Assembly: GCA_023897205.1 (NCBI GenBank)
Contig: JAHWDD010000005.1
Location: 4,154,001 to 4,218,000 of the forward strand
Length of the DNA stretch: 64,000 nt
Direction of reading: 5' to 3'
Source: Exophiala sp. HKRS030
Taxonomy: Eukaryota; Ascomycota; Eurotiomycetes; Chaetothyriales; Herpotrichiellaceae
Shown here: positions 45,898-56,690 of the stretch, one piece after another
How positions within the stretch are numbered: position 1 is the first letter of the stretch
Layout: each line of letters starts with the position of its first letter
The notes under the pieces: generated by a model
What the model saw: the letters and a program-made list of their open reading frames with translations, nothing else
Told to the model about the DNA's origin: nothing
Database searches by the model: none
Translations under genes and position numbers: made by a program

Positions 45898-48800
45898 TCA
45901 TTTTGCACAGCACTTTGAAATCCACTTTACTCTGCTCTGACTATGACCCTTTCGAAAGCGCTGCAAGAACCTGCGTGGAGAAGACGATTTATTTCTGGAC
46001 GGCGAAGACTGCCTTGGCACTTCCAGCCTGTTGATAACTCCGACATTGCGTAATCTGTCCGGCTCGGGACTGAGAGAACTGTCATCAACTGGCCGATCAC
46101 CAGAGTATTGTTGTAGTGCTGGTTGTGTAGACATCAATGCTGGCGGCTGAGGACTGTATGAGCGCGATGATGATGCAGGTGAGGCGTCTTGTGCTTGACT
46201 CGAGCTGGCGAGGAAAGGAAAGTATGCGTTTCCTGCTACTCGCATTTGTCTCTGGCCAGCAGCTTCTTGGCCCTTGACGAGTCCGTATTGGCGCAACACG
46301 TCGTCAGGGGTTGAGACTGGGAACGGGGACCGCTCCTCGGATCTCAGACGAGTTGTGCGTCTCACCTCAATCGTATGCCCAATAACCCGCTCCTGGATCT
46401 TCGGTGGTACCACTATCCGGCGCTTGGTCATCTCAGCAGCGATGAATTCTTCGCCGCCGCGGATTGATCCGCTAGTGCCCGTCTTGCGCGCGTGATCGAG
46501 ACATGTACGACCGTTGTAGTCCTGGATCGTTAAAAGCAAGGCTTGCATATTTTCTGCGTAGTCATCGTTATCGTCGAAGAACACGCTAAGCGCATGTTCC
46601 CAGCCATTTGAGACCGCCAGACACAAAGCGGTCAGTCCCTGCGCATCTTGAATCGCGGGATATTCCATGCGACGCAGGAGCCTGTCAGCGATGTCGTGGG
46701 CCCTCATTACCCGTGAGTCCACTTCTGCAGACGGTGCGGGCGGTGGGTGAAGCTTTAATCTTCGGGTCGGCACTGTGGTTGAGAGCGTATACTCTACGAC
46801 CAAGTCTAAAATGATACCATGCATCTCCGGGAGGAGACTTTGTTCCGGAAAACAATAATGCAATGGTGTTCTTCCCAGCCTGCACTGGAGATTTACATTA
46901 GCTCCATGGTTGAAGAGCAGCCAGAAGATCGCGTTTGACCCTCTATGTTTCGTGGCAAGATGTAAAGCGGTCTGTCCTCGGCGATTAGGGTGGTTAACGA
47001 AAGCAGAAGCCAACTGTTTTGGCAGCTGTTCAAGAATCAACTGAGCAATAGCTCCATATCCGAGTTTGCAGCAAGTGTGAAGGAGGGTGTTACCAGCAGA
47101 GTCGGTGCTGAACCGCAAGATGTCGTCTGGGCTAGGTATAGCATCCTGCGCACCTTCGGAGTCTGGACCATAAAGGTTTTCGCAAGTCAGGCATGTCATT
47201 AATAAGCCTCTATGCCCGTGAACCACACTCGTAGCAAGTAACTTGATCCTCTGATCTTGGAAATCCGAGTTTCGACTTTGCAGGATTGACAAACAGATCG
47301 GAGTTACGTTATCGAGACCCGCCTCTTCGACGTTACCCTCGCTCAGCGCCAGACGTTCAATAGCGAGATTCACGAATGCCCAGTCGCATGTCGTCGGTGA
47401 GATAGCAGTGAGTAGACTAATAATATCTTTATCCCGGAACTTGGACCAATTTTTCATCGATATCGATGTCGCGATTGCATTTGCAAAGGGAATCAATATC
47501 CTCTCGTTGAAAGGGTTGAGTGCCTCGTCGTTGAGGAGCTTGGACGTATGCCTGATCACAGTCCCATTGTACAGAATTCCCTTCACACCTCTCAGTGTTT
47601 CAACTGTACCAGCCTGACAAATAGCCGCTGCCGTCGCTAATTTCAGTAGCATCTCAACACGGAAAATGAATAGATGATTCACGTCCGTCGGCAACCCTAT
47701 AAGAGTGCCGAGATTTTGCAGGGTGGATTGTGGGCAGCGATTCCCATCATCAGACTCGCGTTCTTGTCTTATGTCGAGCAAGAAATGATAGCAAGCAGCA
47801 ACAATCTCAGATGGCCGTTCTGCTTTGTTGGGATTGAAGAATTCGTCAGTGGCTTCCCCATTCAATTCCAATATTCCTGAAGAAACGACTACTCTTGCCT
47901 CCCCACCTAAGTCTGAGGAGACAGTGTAATCTCCATCATAAGCTTGATAGAGTTGATTGATGTGTTGACTGAGTGTGCCTACTGTAGTGGCTAGCTGTAG
48001 TTTCCGAAAAGACCCACCATCGAGAGAATCCGATTCGTAGAGGAGGTAATTCGATATGATATCAGACAGTATGCCTGCCTCAGTCGAGTACGACGAACGT
48101 AAACTTAGATGAAGCAGCTCTGCCAGCGAGGTAATCGCGAGACAGTCTTCTGGAGTGGTTGGGAAATTGTCGTGTAGAAGTGATTGACCAACTTGTGCAC
48201 ATGTAGTGGCATCCTGAGCTCCCTGCAACCATTCTTTCACTTCATGCAAGACGTAGTCTCTATTGACGTATTCCAGGAATGGCATGAGACCAGGTAAATC
48301 AAAACGAGAATATGCACATTTGAGTTCAACATCGTATGGAAGGACATACAGGCCCATGTCCTTATGAAGACGCTGGCCATCTGCAGTGATTCGAAAGCAA
48401 GCTTCCATGCACGCTCGTGACGCCGAAGTCATTTCATAGTCTTGGACATCGAATGTCCCTGTACCGATACTTGTGCAGTTAGAATCGTTGGAGTGCATGG
48501 AACGTAAGGATCTCACCTCACAAGTGTCCCAACACGAACACCCGGCCATAGTTTCCGACCTTCCTCAAGAAGTAGCTGTGTCGGGTTATGGGCTGTATGT
48601 GCACCGGTAGCCAATAATGTCGGGAATATTACGCCGGGTTTCATAACATCAGGGACAGCAACCGTTGCAAGTCCAACCGCGTAGAATGTATAGGATGTTC
48701 TGGCATGTCTGCAGTAATATGCACGATGCAGGATTGGGACATGATACTGGTGAGAGGAGTCTGTTCCTCCGTCGCGACCGTAGCCAGGCGATTCAGAGCT

Positions 48801-49481
48801 CACGGCGAACCTGGTTACCGTAAACTTTCGCCATCAAATTTCGGATGATCTTACGCTCTCACGCGACCCGCTGCAATTTCTGCCGATGGGTACTTATACT
48901 CGAACTGGCCATCTTGGAGAAAGGGGAATCGATCTATGCTGTCTGATATCCACTTTCTGATCGCAGCCTGCCATTTATCTTGGACAATGGCCTGTCTGAG
49001 CGCTTCCAATCGTTCTGAAGGCTCGCAATCTTCATAATCATCAATACAGTCTCTCCAACTCTCGACGTCAGGCGCCTCAGCCTCGATATCGGACAAAAGA
49101 TCCTCCACTGCGTCAAGGTCGGCCATTAGATCACTCGCAAACTCGATAGCTTCATTGATGGTTAGACACTACCATTGGACTATCAGAAATTGTGTAATCT
49201 CGAGGCCGAGTGTCTTAGGCTCCTTACAAATCGAGCGAAAAGGAGGACACAAAGTCCACCGATGCCAGAGCCTCCCATAAGATGAAAGTACTCCGAGGGT
49301 CGGACGTCACCGCCATGACCAGGAAGAACGCGATCGAAGATTTCTCGAAGAATGTACAATGAAGACAAGCCACGCGTTCCACCACCATCTAAGAGGTTAG
49401 AGAAATCCTCAAGATGGAAGATCATATCGCGGAAATACTGAGCTTACCTAAAGACAGAATCCGTAAACCACGTCGAGCCAT
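45898..49481 (-). CDS. pseudo-patatin / ankyrin-repeat protein
   Basis: Five exons (49448-49481, 49228-49388, 48855-49168, 48517-48810, 45898-48469) give 1124 aa. The introns are 44-59 nt; all four junctions keep frame. MARRGLRILSL-DGGGTRGLSS opens a patatin-like domain (1 to about 275) with the oxyanion loop intact. At the nucleophile elbow the sequence is HLMGGSGIGG, so Gly53 stands where GTSTG has its Ser. At the Asp site TGAHTAHNPT has Thr238 where DGGLGxNNPT is expected. Both catalytic residues are therefore lost. SIGTG (268-272) ends the domain. About 450 residues of unknown helical sequence follow, with no P-loop. Ankyrin repeats (about 725-930) and a Ser/Pro/Arg-rich tail end the protein. 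It is divergent from a HET gene across 429 bp, hinting at a paired role in incompatibility or immunity. Confidence 0.83.
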
Positions 49482-49910
49482 CTTTACTGAGCCTGATGAT
49501 GCAGTATTCTCAATCTGTGTTGGACATGTAACAGAATTTCAAGCCACATACGCATCTCGATGATGGTGCGTTTTTGGAACATGTTACTATCTAAGTGTTC
49601 AGATCCTCGATAAGAAAAGAGCGACCCGGCCCTGGCCATCGAAGTTGTGGGTGAACGCCTGGTCCGGCAGAAGCTGATCTTGGGGCAAATCTACTGCCAT
49701 GGGAAGCGTTTAGGACTAGGCAATGACTGGCGATGGGCCAGGCCGTGGCCGAAGTTCAGCTGGCTTGGGTGGCTTCGATGACACTGCAGTAGCTCCACTT
49801 GGCATTGAAGCATAGTGTTCTCAACCCGACCAGCATCGATCGATCCATTTTGTTGTGCTCCTTACATGTCTTGAACATACAGTCCGAATGACTGCTTGTG
49901 GTATCTTGCT
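49482..49910. promoter_or_regulatory. divergent promoter of pseudo-patatin and HET genes
   Basis: This 429-bp region lies between two start codons pointing apart. No TATA box or repeated operator is obvious. Its existence makes co-expression of the two genes plausible. Confidence 0.45.
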
Positions 49911-52359
49911 ATGTCAACCGTTCGATCTCGTCGCGAAGTTGAGGAATCCGGAGATCTGATTTTGAACGACCAAGATGACCCGTTGCCTGTGCTGGTGGAC
50001 ATCCATGGCCATCGAGTCGACCCAATCACAGGCCGGGTTTTGCGCGGTGCTGAGGAGGCGACAGGTTCTGTCTTCCACACAGTCCCAGACTCCGATCACG
50101 ACGAGAGCACGTACTACCGCTTCGCAGATGGTAGTTCCGTCCCAGACATGATGCGCATGTTGCGAGGCGCTGGATTTCAGGGTCAGAAAATCATCCTCGC
50201 TGTTACACCTCGTCCTCAGGATGAGAACCCGCCGGTACTGCCTCCTCCACCAAAAGTAAGTTTCTCAGATGGGCCTTATGAGATCTCTGGGGAAACACGC
50301 ATAGGACTTCGTGCGGTTATTGTCACGCTGTCATCACGCGCAAGGAAAGACCACGGGGATACACTTTGCAGGAACTCTGTGACGCGGCACGACAGGGTTG
50401 CGAAACCTGCGGCGTCCTTCATAAGGCGATTGAGCACTTTGGAAAGCTCATTTTCCAGCAATTCGATCCTAACAAGGTCAGAGTCCAACAGAAAGAACTA
50501 TCGAGATTGTTCAAGACAGGACTACTATCACATTCCGAACTTGTCACTGCGTTTTTTGACGAGTACGGCGCTGAGGCTGTTCAACTTGATTTCAAAGGAC
50601 CACGTTAGTTCAGCTGAAATTTCGCACTCCTTCGTCGTTGGCTCACTTTTGCCTTAGATAACCTCGCAGCGGACAAATCTTCGCATCTTGCAAGAATAAT
50701 GGATACGTCCAAGTTTGAAACGATCACTTTGATCAAGAAATGGCTCAAGAAGTGTGACACTGAGCACAAAGACTGCATTATTCCCACGAATTCCTTGTTG
50801 CCAATGCGAGTCCTAGATATCTCCAATAAACGACTTAAATTAATAGAGACTAATGGTTTGTATGCCCCATACGTCACCCTCAGCCATTGCTGGGGCAAGA
50901 CAGAGATGATCTGTATGACATCGGACAATATCGAAGCACTGAAAAAAGACATCCCATGGACCATGCTATCGAAGACTTTCCAGGACACAGTCGTCGTATG
51001 CTGGAAGTTAGGGTTCCGGTATCTCTGGATCGACTCATTGTGTATCATGCAGGGAGATAAAAGGGACTGGGAATATCATGCGTCTAGAATGGCGCAAATA
51101 TTCTCGGATTCGCAGCTGACAATATCAGCGACACGGGGCGAAGACGGCGGTCGAGGTCTGTTCAGTCTACGATCAGAAGAGCCCGTCAAACTTATCCAGT
51201 CCGGCCTGCGACTTGTGCATAATCCAGTATTATGGCAGCCTTTTACGGCAACAGGTCTGGACAGGGATGGTTGCTCCAAAGACTTTGCTGTATATCTGAA
51301 ACGACCTCACGGTCTATACGAGGGCAAACTGCCCAAAGAACCTCTTCTAAAAAGGTCATGGGTTTTCCAGGAGCAGATTTTGAGTCCACGTACTATTCAT
51401 TTCGCGTCTGGTGAGCTGTATTTCGAATGTAAGTCTCATGTCAGTTGCGAATGTCAAGGTTGGAAATCGAGATTGACGACTTCTGAATGGGAGACTCGTT
51501 GGCGAAGAGCACATTCTGTACTGCTTGCGCGACATGATAGTAATGTTGACCCGAAAACCAAGACCAGACAAGCATTTGAGGCCTATCGGAGCCTCATCGA
51601 GTCCTACACCAAGCTTGAAATAACTCAAGATCTGGATCGGCTCCCAGCTCTATCAGGTGTTACCTTCGGCCGACGAGACAACTATCTTGCAGGCATGTGG
51701 GAGAGTTTACTGCGGGAGTGTCTTCATTGGTATCCATGTCCTACGACCTTGACTAATGTAATGGCACGTCGGCCTCTCGAATGGCGGGCACCGAGTTGGA
51801 GTTGGGCATCTATGGAAGCTCCGATACTGCACCTGGAAGACGACTTTAATAAATACGAACTTGGTCCGAAGTACGTCGCGGAGATTTTGGAAGCATCTTG
51901 TACACCCGAAGGTCTCGATCCCCGGGACGAGTCGTGAGCGGGTATATTCGAGTCCGTGGACCCCTGTGCACAGCTACAGTGAGCGAGGTCGGGCTTTGTG
52001 AGCGTAAGCCCCCAGGCTTCCATCTCGATGCACTGGCTCTCGAACATTTTGCACGACATCTGGAGCCAAGCTCGGACGAGAACGAAAAGTCGGAAAAATA
52101 TTGCACGTATGCGACACTGGAGCAAGAGGCGACACGTGGACGTTGCTATTTGGATACGCCACTTGTTCTATGTCGTATGGAACCTGCTGAGGTAGTTGTT
52201 GGTGACCAGGTTACCCTCCTCTTACTTTCAACCACTACAGCACTCGTCCTTAAGGAGGCGCCTTCAACCTCTGGTGCTTTCGTACGAGTTGGCTATCTTC
52301 AGACAGAGAAGGAGACTTGGAAGTTCGACGTTAGGTGTGAGAGCATCTTAATCGTCTGA
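49911..52359 (+). CDS. HET-domain protein with N-terminal extension, frameshifted
   Basis: Exons 49911-50255, 50345-50603 and 50658-52359 (introns 89 and 54 nt, phases consistent). Exon 1 codes a 115-residue extension of unknown type (VLVDIHGHRVDPITGRVLRG). Exon 2 holds the usual Cys-rich lead-in RGYTLQELCDAARQGCETCGVL. The HET domain follows, with its three signature blocks: YVTLSHCWGK (about 272), FRYLWIDSLCIMQ (about 322) and RSWVFQEQILSPRTI (about 433). HET domains trigger programmed cell death when hyphae of different allelic type fuse, and the fold is TIR-related. The frame breaks at 51920-51926 (CCCCGGG). One extra C or G continues as GRVVSGYIRVRG to the stop at 52359, giving about 768 aa. 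As sequenced the protein ends at 51937. Confidence 0.88.
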
Positions 52360-52995
52360 CAGGTCAACGTGCAGGTTATGGAAAAAAAATAGTGAGCGAT
52401 TTGATACTGGAGTTTTGATAGCACTGCGTTGGCAAACACCATAGACACACTCGAAGAAATCAGCCACGGCTTTGGATGATTTTTTACATGCCTGGCCTTG
52501 CTTCTCTCGAGAAATTATAGAGAGTAATACTTTAGGTTCAAGGGCAGTTGGACTTGAGCATTTTTGTTGCCGATATATAGAGTACCTAGGTACTCAACTG
52601 AACGGGGTTGTCTTGATGTACTTTTCTTAGCAGCGACTAGGGGTAGGGGCACAAAGAAGAGTAAAAACTGCTCCGAGCTCACGTGCGACTCGCCAGGAGG
52701 CCGTTTTGCTTTCAAAAGTCATCACCCTTCCTCTCACCTTCGCATTCAAGGGCCGACAGCGACGACGAGCAGTTCAGTTTGCGTGCTATAGCCAACGGCA
52801 GAACGGCTGGAAGAACGCGCAAGTTTACATAGCATTCCTGCATAGCTTCTCTAAGATGTGTCCTGTCTACCGTGGCCCATGACCAATGTGTTACGGTAGT
52901 GTCGCTCCTATGACTGAAAGTGTCCTAGCGGGGTGCTCCAAGACATTACGGAGTAGGCTGACGCAAGTTCCAGCCAGGCCAAAAACTAAAAAAAC
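52360..52995. other. intergenic, nothing recognised
   Basis: 0.64 kb between the HET gene and the tRNA-Pro terminator. No gene. Confidence 0.5.
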
Positions 52996-53001
52996 AAAAA
53001 A
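52996..53001 (-). terminator. Pol III terminator of tRNA-Pro
   Basis: T6 on the transcribed strand 5 nt past the tRNA end, backed up by a T7 run at 52988-52994. Typical RNA polymerase III termination signals. Confidence 0.7.
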
Positions 53002-53042
53002 GAATGGGCGCAATCCAGGGTTCGAACCTGGGGCCTCTCGCA

Positions 53043-53058
53043 ATTAACTTAGAGTAGT
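53043..53058 (-). other. canonical tRNA intron of tRNA-Pro
   Basis: 16 nt after G37 and before T38, the standard tRNA-endonuclease position. Confidence 0.85.
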
Positions 53059-53063
53059 CCCTA

Positions 53064-53113
53064 CTGTTTATTGTTAGTCGAATGTCAGGGATAGATCCCA
53101 TTGGGTTACTTAC
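53064..53113 (-). other. spliceosomal-type intron inside tRNA-Pro
   Basis: 50 nt between tRNA positions 32 and 33, inside the anticodon loop. It has donor GTAAGT (full fungal consensus), branch site CGACTAAC at 53073-53080, and acceptor AACAG about 10 nt after the branch A. The spacing is within the range of the protein-gene introns in this window. Its presence prevents formation of an anticodon loop until removed. Confidence 0.87.
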
Positions 53114-53144
53114 AGCGAGAATCATACCACTAGACCAATTGCGC

Positions 53145-54531
53145 AGTGTCAAAGGTTGGTGAATTCTTGTGGAAACCCACCGCTTTTGTTGGATGGATTT
53201 TTGAACGTATAATTTATGACCTGTGAGACAAATATAATAGTAGAGTGTGGACGAGCTGTTACGCTAACTATTTAGCGTCGGATATTGCCTTGTATGCGAG
53301 ATTACGAGAACATATTCAGCTGTTTTAACTAGGCTCACAGGCAGACAAACCCCTATTATGGGCTAACTATCCTTCAGCCCTATACATTGAGCATCTTAGC
53401 GTTTGGGTGCGCATATTTAAAGATATTTAGAGCATAGATGCCGTGATTAGATATCTATATAGACAGTGCACCAGCAGGGCTCAACAGCTATCGTCAATTA
53501 CTCTCTTCATCAAACTCTCGTTTATTAGCTTACCATAAAGCCTTGGCCTATGAATAAGACAATGCCCTATTACACCTGAATTAAATGATAGATTATACTA
53601 AGGGAAGAAGCTCGATTATTCCACGAAGTGAAAGAGGAAGTGTACAAGACTACAGCCATCCTCCTAGATCATGCTGAGGAGAACCTAGAGTAAGTCTCGT
53701 ACTTGAGCGTCACAATGGTGATAGTATTCATGTCGTCAAGAAGCCTGGGTGAGAGGTATTTGATGTGAAAAACCCGGCATTTTGTCTCTCTGTGGTCAGT
53801 CCATTTATAAAGCCGCCCCATGTGCAAGTAAGCCATCAACCCATACGTCCGAATCGAATGCATCAGAGAGATTTATTACACTCTCAGATCTTGACGTTAC
53901 GGATCCTGCTCTGGTGGCCTCGAGTGCCGACACGGCTTGAGTCACTTGCAATAGCAGCAGAACCGCGAAATGCAATACGGTAAGCGCACATCCCGAGCGC
54001 CACGAGGTGCGCCACGACGATGAATCGAGAAGGCCAGTCACAGCTACGTTCAGGAGGACGCACGACGTGATCTTTCACCCGACTCACGCGAGCCGGGATG
54101 GAGCACAGGGCGGCATCACCCTCGTCCTAAAGAGGGGTGAGTCGGGAGCAGTTTTTACATATGTACCTTGGCAACGACTGGGATAGGGTCAAGGCTGGGA
54201 TTCTCCTATTTAGGTCATCGAGTCATGTCGGGTCATTTCAGATCGTGTTTCTCGTTTTCTGGTGGAATATTTGACAGAATTACGCATATTATCCTAGGGC
54301 CAACCTGGACCAACATACAGGAAGCTTCTCGAGGGTCGACGTAGAGGGTATCATATGTACAACAATGTCTCACTACTAGACAAATCGACAGCACCATATG
54401 TATCGCAGAAACAACTCCAAGTTCCCAACTCCTATCTTCCTATATCCCAAGCCTGAGTCATGTTATCATCATCGTTCAACCTGCCTACTCTTGAGCAAAT
54501 CTTGTTCTTCAGCAAACGCCCAAATACCACG
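53145..54531. other. AT-rich stop-dense region, possible RIP-damaged element
   Basis: 1.4 kb. The part at about 53180-53700 is clearly more AT-rich than its surroundings. It has many TAA/TAG in all frames and no intact frame, as expected of a transposon remnant degraded by C-to-T repeat-induced mutation. I cannot identify the element. The rest is ordinary intergenic sequence. Confidence 0.4.
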
Positions 54532-56690
54532 CTACAATTCCATTCTATTCTCATGCGCCGTGAAATTTGTTGTCGCAGATTCGAGTATTTCGGTCAAATC
54601 TTCCAGTTCTGAAAACCCGCTAGGTATTGTCATAGTGTGAGAATCAATGTTCCATGCATGGACTTCATCTGGTCGACTTGTGGCTAGGCTTGGGCTGAGA
54701 AGTCCTCGCCGAGGTTCCATCTCTTCTGAGCCCTCATCTAGCCCTCTTTCATCAAGTTCTTCGTCGTTCAAGACTCGACCTCCTAATTTCACATCTCCAA
54801 TCCCGACTCTATACTCTAAAGCCTTGTTTCCGTCCCTTATCAGTTCTTCGGTGCAGGTCAAGCAGCGTTTGATGCTTTGGCTCAATTTTTGGCTATCAAC
54901 CAAAAGCTGTTGGTGTTTAGAGAGATCCAGCATCAACCTTTTCTCATCACGGGCTCTTTGTCGGGATCGAGCAGACACACTCGTCAAGGATCCAGATTCA
55001 TTAGACAGGATCGAGCCGTCTTCATCGTCGATCTCATCAAAGTCACTGTCATCTTCTCCATCAGAAGCTGGGTGATCTTCACCTTCCATTTCAGTGACGG
55101 TGTCAAGGCTGAATGCAGATTGACCTGAAACACTTCGAGTGGTTGGTGCGAGCGAAAGTCGCCCAGAGCGAGACAGCCTTCGAAAGCGGCGGAGTTCAAC
55201 GCTTTGTTTGCGAAGTTCTCGTTCGAGGGTTTTGTTGATTGCCAATAAAGATGAGTTAGATATCTCGAGGTCCAAGACTTTGCGCTCTCTTCGAGCGTTT
55301 GCAGCGCCATCGAGTTGGGGTTGAGGAGACGACATAGATTCCAGCAAATGATCCGGGCCACCGAGTGGCATCCCCTGTGATTTTGGCACATCGGAAGTAT
55401 CGGTTTCACTATTTACAGATGTAGGCACAGTATTCGAGGATGCAAGACTGATGGATCGAGGGCTTAAGGTTTCGGGTGAGAACATGTTAGTCCCTATTAT
55501 TCGAGGAGAAGTCGATGGACGGATCTCATGTCGAGAGGTTGTGGTGGTGGTGCACGAGGACCACTAAGTCGTCTTGCCGCCGCGCTTGTGATAGAGCTTG
55601 CGCTGTTGGACTTTCTATGTCCATTTTGATCGTTCTTGTCGTCCAAAGTAGTTCGACTCGTGATACTCTTTGGACGGTCGGTTTGAGAGCGTGCGAAAGG
55701 TGGCGCTGCGCGATCCGACTTGGGTAACGTCTTTTGTGGGGAGGAAGGTTGTGCCAGAGGGGGTCTATAAGTCTTCACGGGAGATTGTGGTGGAGTGGCG
55801 TGATTGGTTCGGGGGTTCGTGGTTTGCTGTAACTGTACAGATTCTACAGCCGAAGGAAAAAATTCTCTGTCTGTCGCAAGATGCCGCTGGTTTGGTCGCT
55901 TCGGAAGATGGTTCTGAGGTACATCATCGGCCCGGAAGAATTTTGAGTCATCCTGTTCCGCTGGCCTGGGAGTGCTTGTTGGTGGGTTCAGAGCAGTGGC
56001 AGATAGAGGAGGGGAACCGACAAAAAAGCGTCCTTGACTCGCCGGGGGCTGAGCGGTGGATTCGAGTCGTGGTGAACCACTGGGCGATTTCAGTTGGTTG
56101 GCATGGAAAAACTTGGATGCTGGTTCTTTGGCAGCACCTTCTACCATGCTCTTTGCGGCAGAGATTCTCCGATGAACAGTGATTGCTGGAGTAGATGTTG
56201 AGTTGGGAGTCTGCAAAGAGGGAGTGCTCATGTTCATGCGTGGGGAACTGATTCCAATTCCGAGTGGTTGTCTAAGCTGCGGGCGAGAGACATGGTCCGG
56301 AGGAGATGGAGTGGATATCGAGGGATTATTGAGGGATTTCGCAGCAGCCGGAGTCGAAGGTGACTCGGTACCATGTCTCGAGTTCCTTGCTCCTGACCGA
56401 GGAGTGATGTTGGTTGCAAGAGGTGTCGTTTCCCTTTCAGTTCTCTTACCGGGTGATCTAGATCGAACGGGAAATACAGGAGACGCAGGAGCTGACCCGG
56501 CGAGACGGGGTGTGAGACTTGGTTTGCCATTTCGAAAGGTTGAAGATAAGGTAGGAGTAAGGGGTTTGGAGGTGTTTAGTCGTTGTTTATCTGATGAAAG
56601 CGGCATGGTCGACAGCGGGGACCGATGTGGTCGTGAGAGAAGTGAGGTCGTCTGAGATTGCGGTTGTTGCTGATCTCGCGGACGCATCAC
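54532..56690 (-). CDS. Ser/Pro-rich coiled-coil protein, probably frameshifted
   Basis: Two adjoining frames, 55497-56690 (397 aa) and 54532-55485 (317 aa), most likely form one intronless gene of about 719 aa. The second frame is open upstream of its ATG (RPSTSPRIIGTNMFSPETLSP). It joins the first if one C is added near 55521-55522. The N-terminal half is low complexity, rich in Ser, Pro, Thr and Arg with many SP/TP sites (SPGKRTERETTPLATNITPRSG, ASKFFHANQL). The C-terminal half has a coiled coil (NSSLLAINKTLERELRKQSVELRRFRRLSR), an acidic patch and a second helical region (LSKHQQLLVDSQKLSQSIKRCL). This resembles fungal cell-cycle or cytoskeletal scaffold proteins, but I do not recognise a named family. 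If the break is real, these are two separate frames. Confidence 0.65.

Larger units (their letters stand above)
53007..53144 (-). tRNA. tRNA-Pro(AGG) with two introns
   Basis: The 138-nt gene has a perfect acceptor (GCGCAAT/ATTGCGC, discriminator C), D-arm GGTCTAGTGGTATGATT, anticodon stem CTCGC/GCGAG, variable loop AGGCC and T-arm CCAGG-TTCGAAC-CCTGG. The bases after T32 are not a valid loop. They are GTAAGT, starting a 50-nt segment (53064-53113) with CGACTAAC at 53073-53080 and ending AACAG. Removing it by GT-AG rules and then a 16-nt intron (53043-53058) after G37 leaves the loop TTAGGGT, anticodon AGG, and a 72-nt tRNA identical in plan to ordinary fungal tRNA-Pro. Two Pol III T-runs follow. 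The parse is unambiguous; whether the RNA is spliced and charged is not shown by sequence. Confidence 0.93.

Noticed and set aside
48470..48549. Starting the ankyrin protein at its own long frame (883 aa, 48549)
   Set aside because: Those first residues lie in an intron (48470-48516) and in an alternative frame of exon 4; splicing joins GTLV to SIGTG, a conserved patatin junction.
53007..53144. Reading the anticodon of the second tRNA as GTA (Tyr) directly from the unspliced sequence
   Set aside because: It would need a shifted anticodon stem and a 4-nt variable loop, and the D and T arms are those of tRNA-Pro; AGG appears after removing both introns.
55487..55499. Two separate genes at 54.5-56.7 kb
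   Set aside because: The downstream frame is open before its ATG with similar Ser/Pro-rich sequence and the frames nearly abut, so one frameshifted gene is more likely; not proven.
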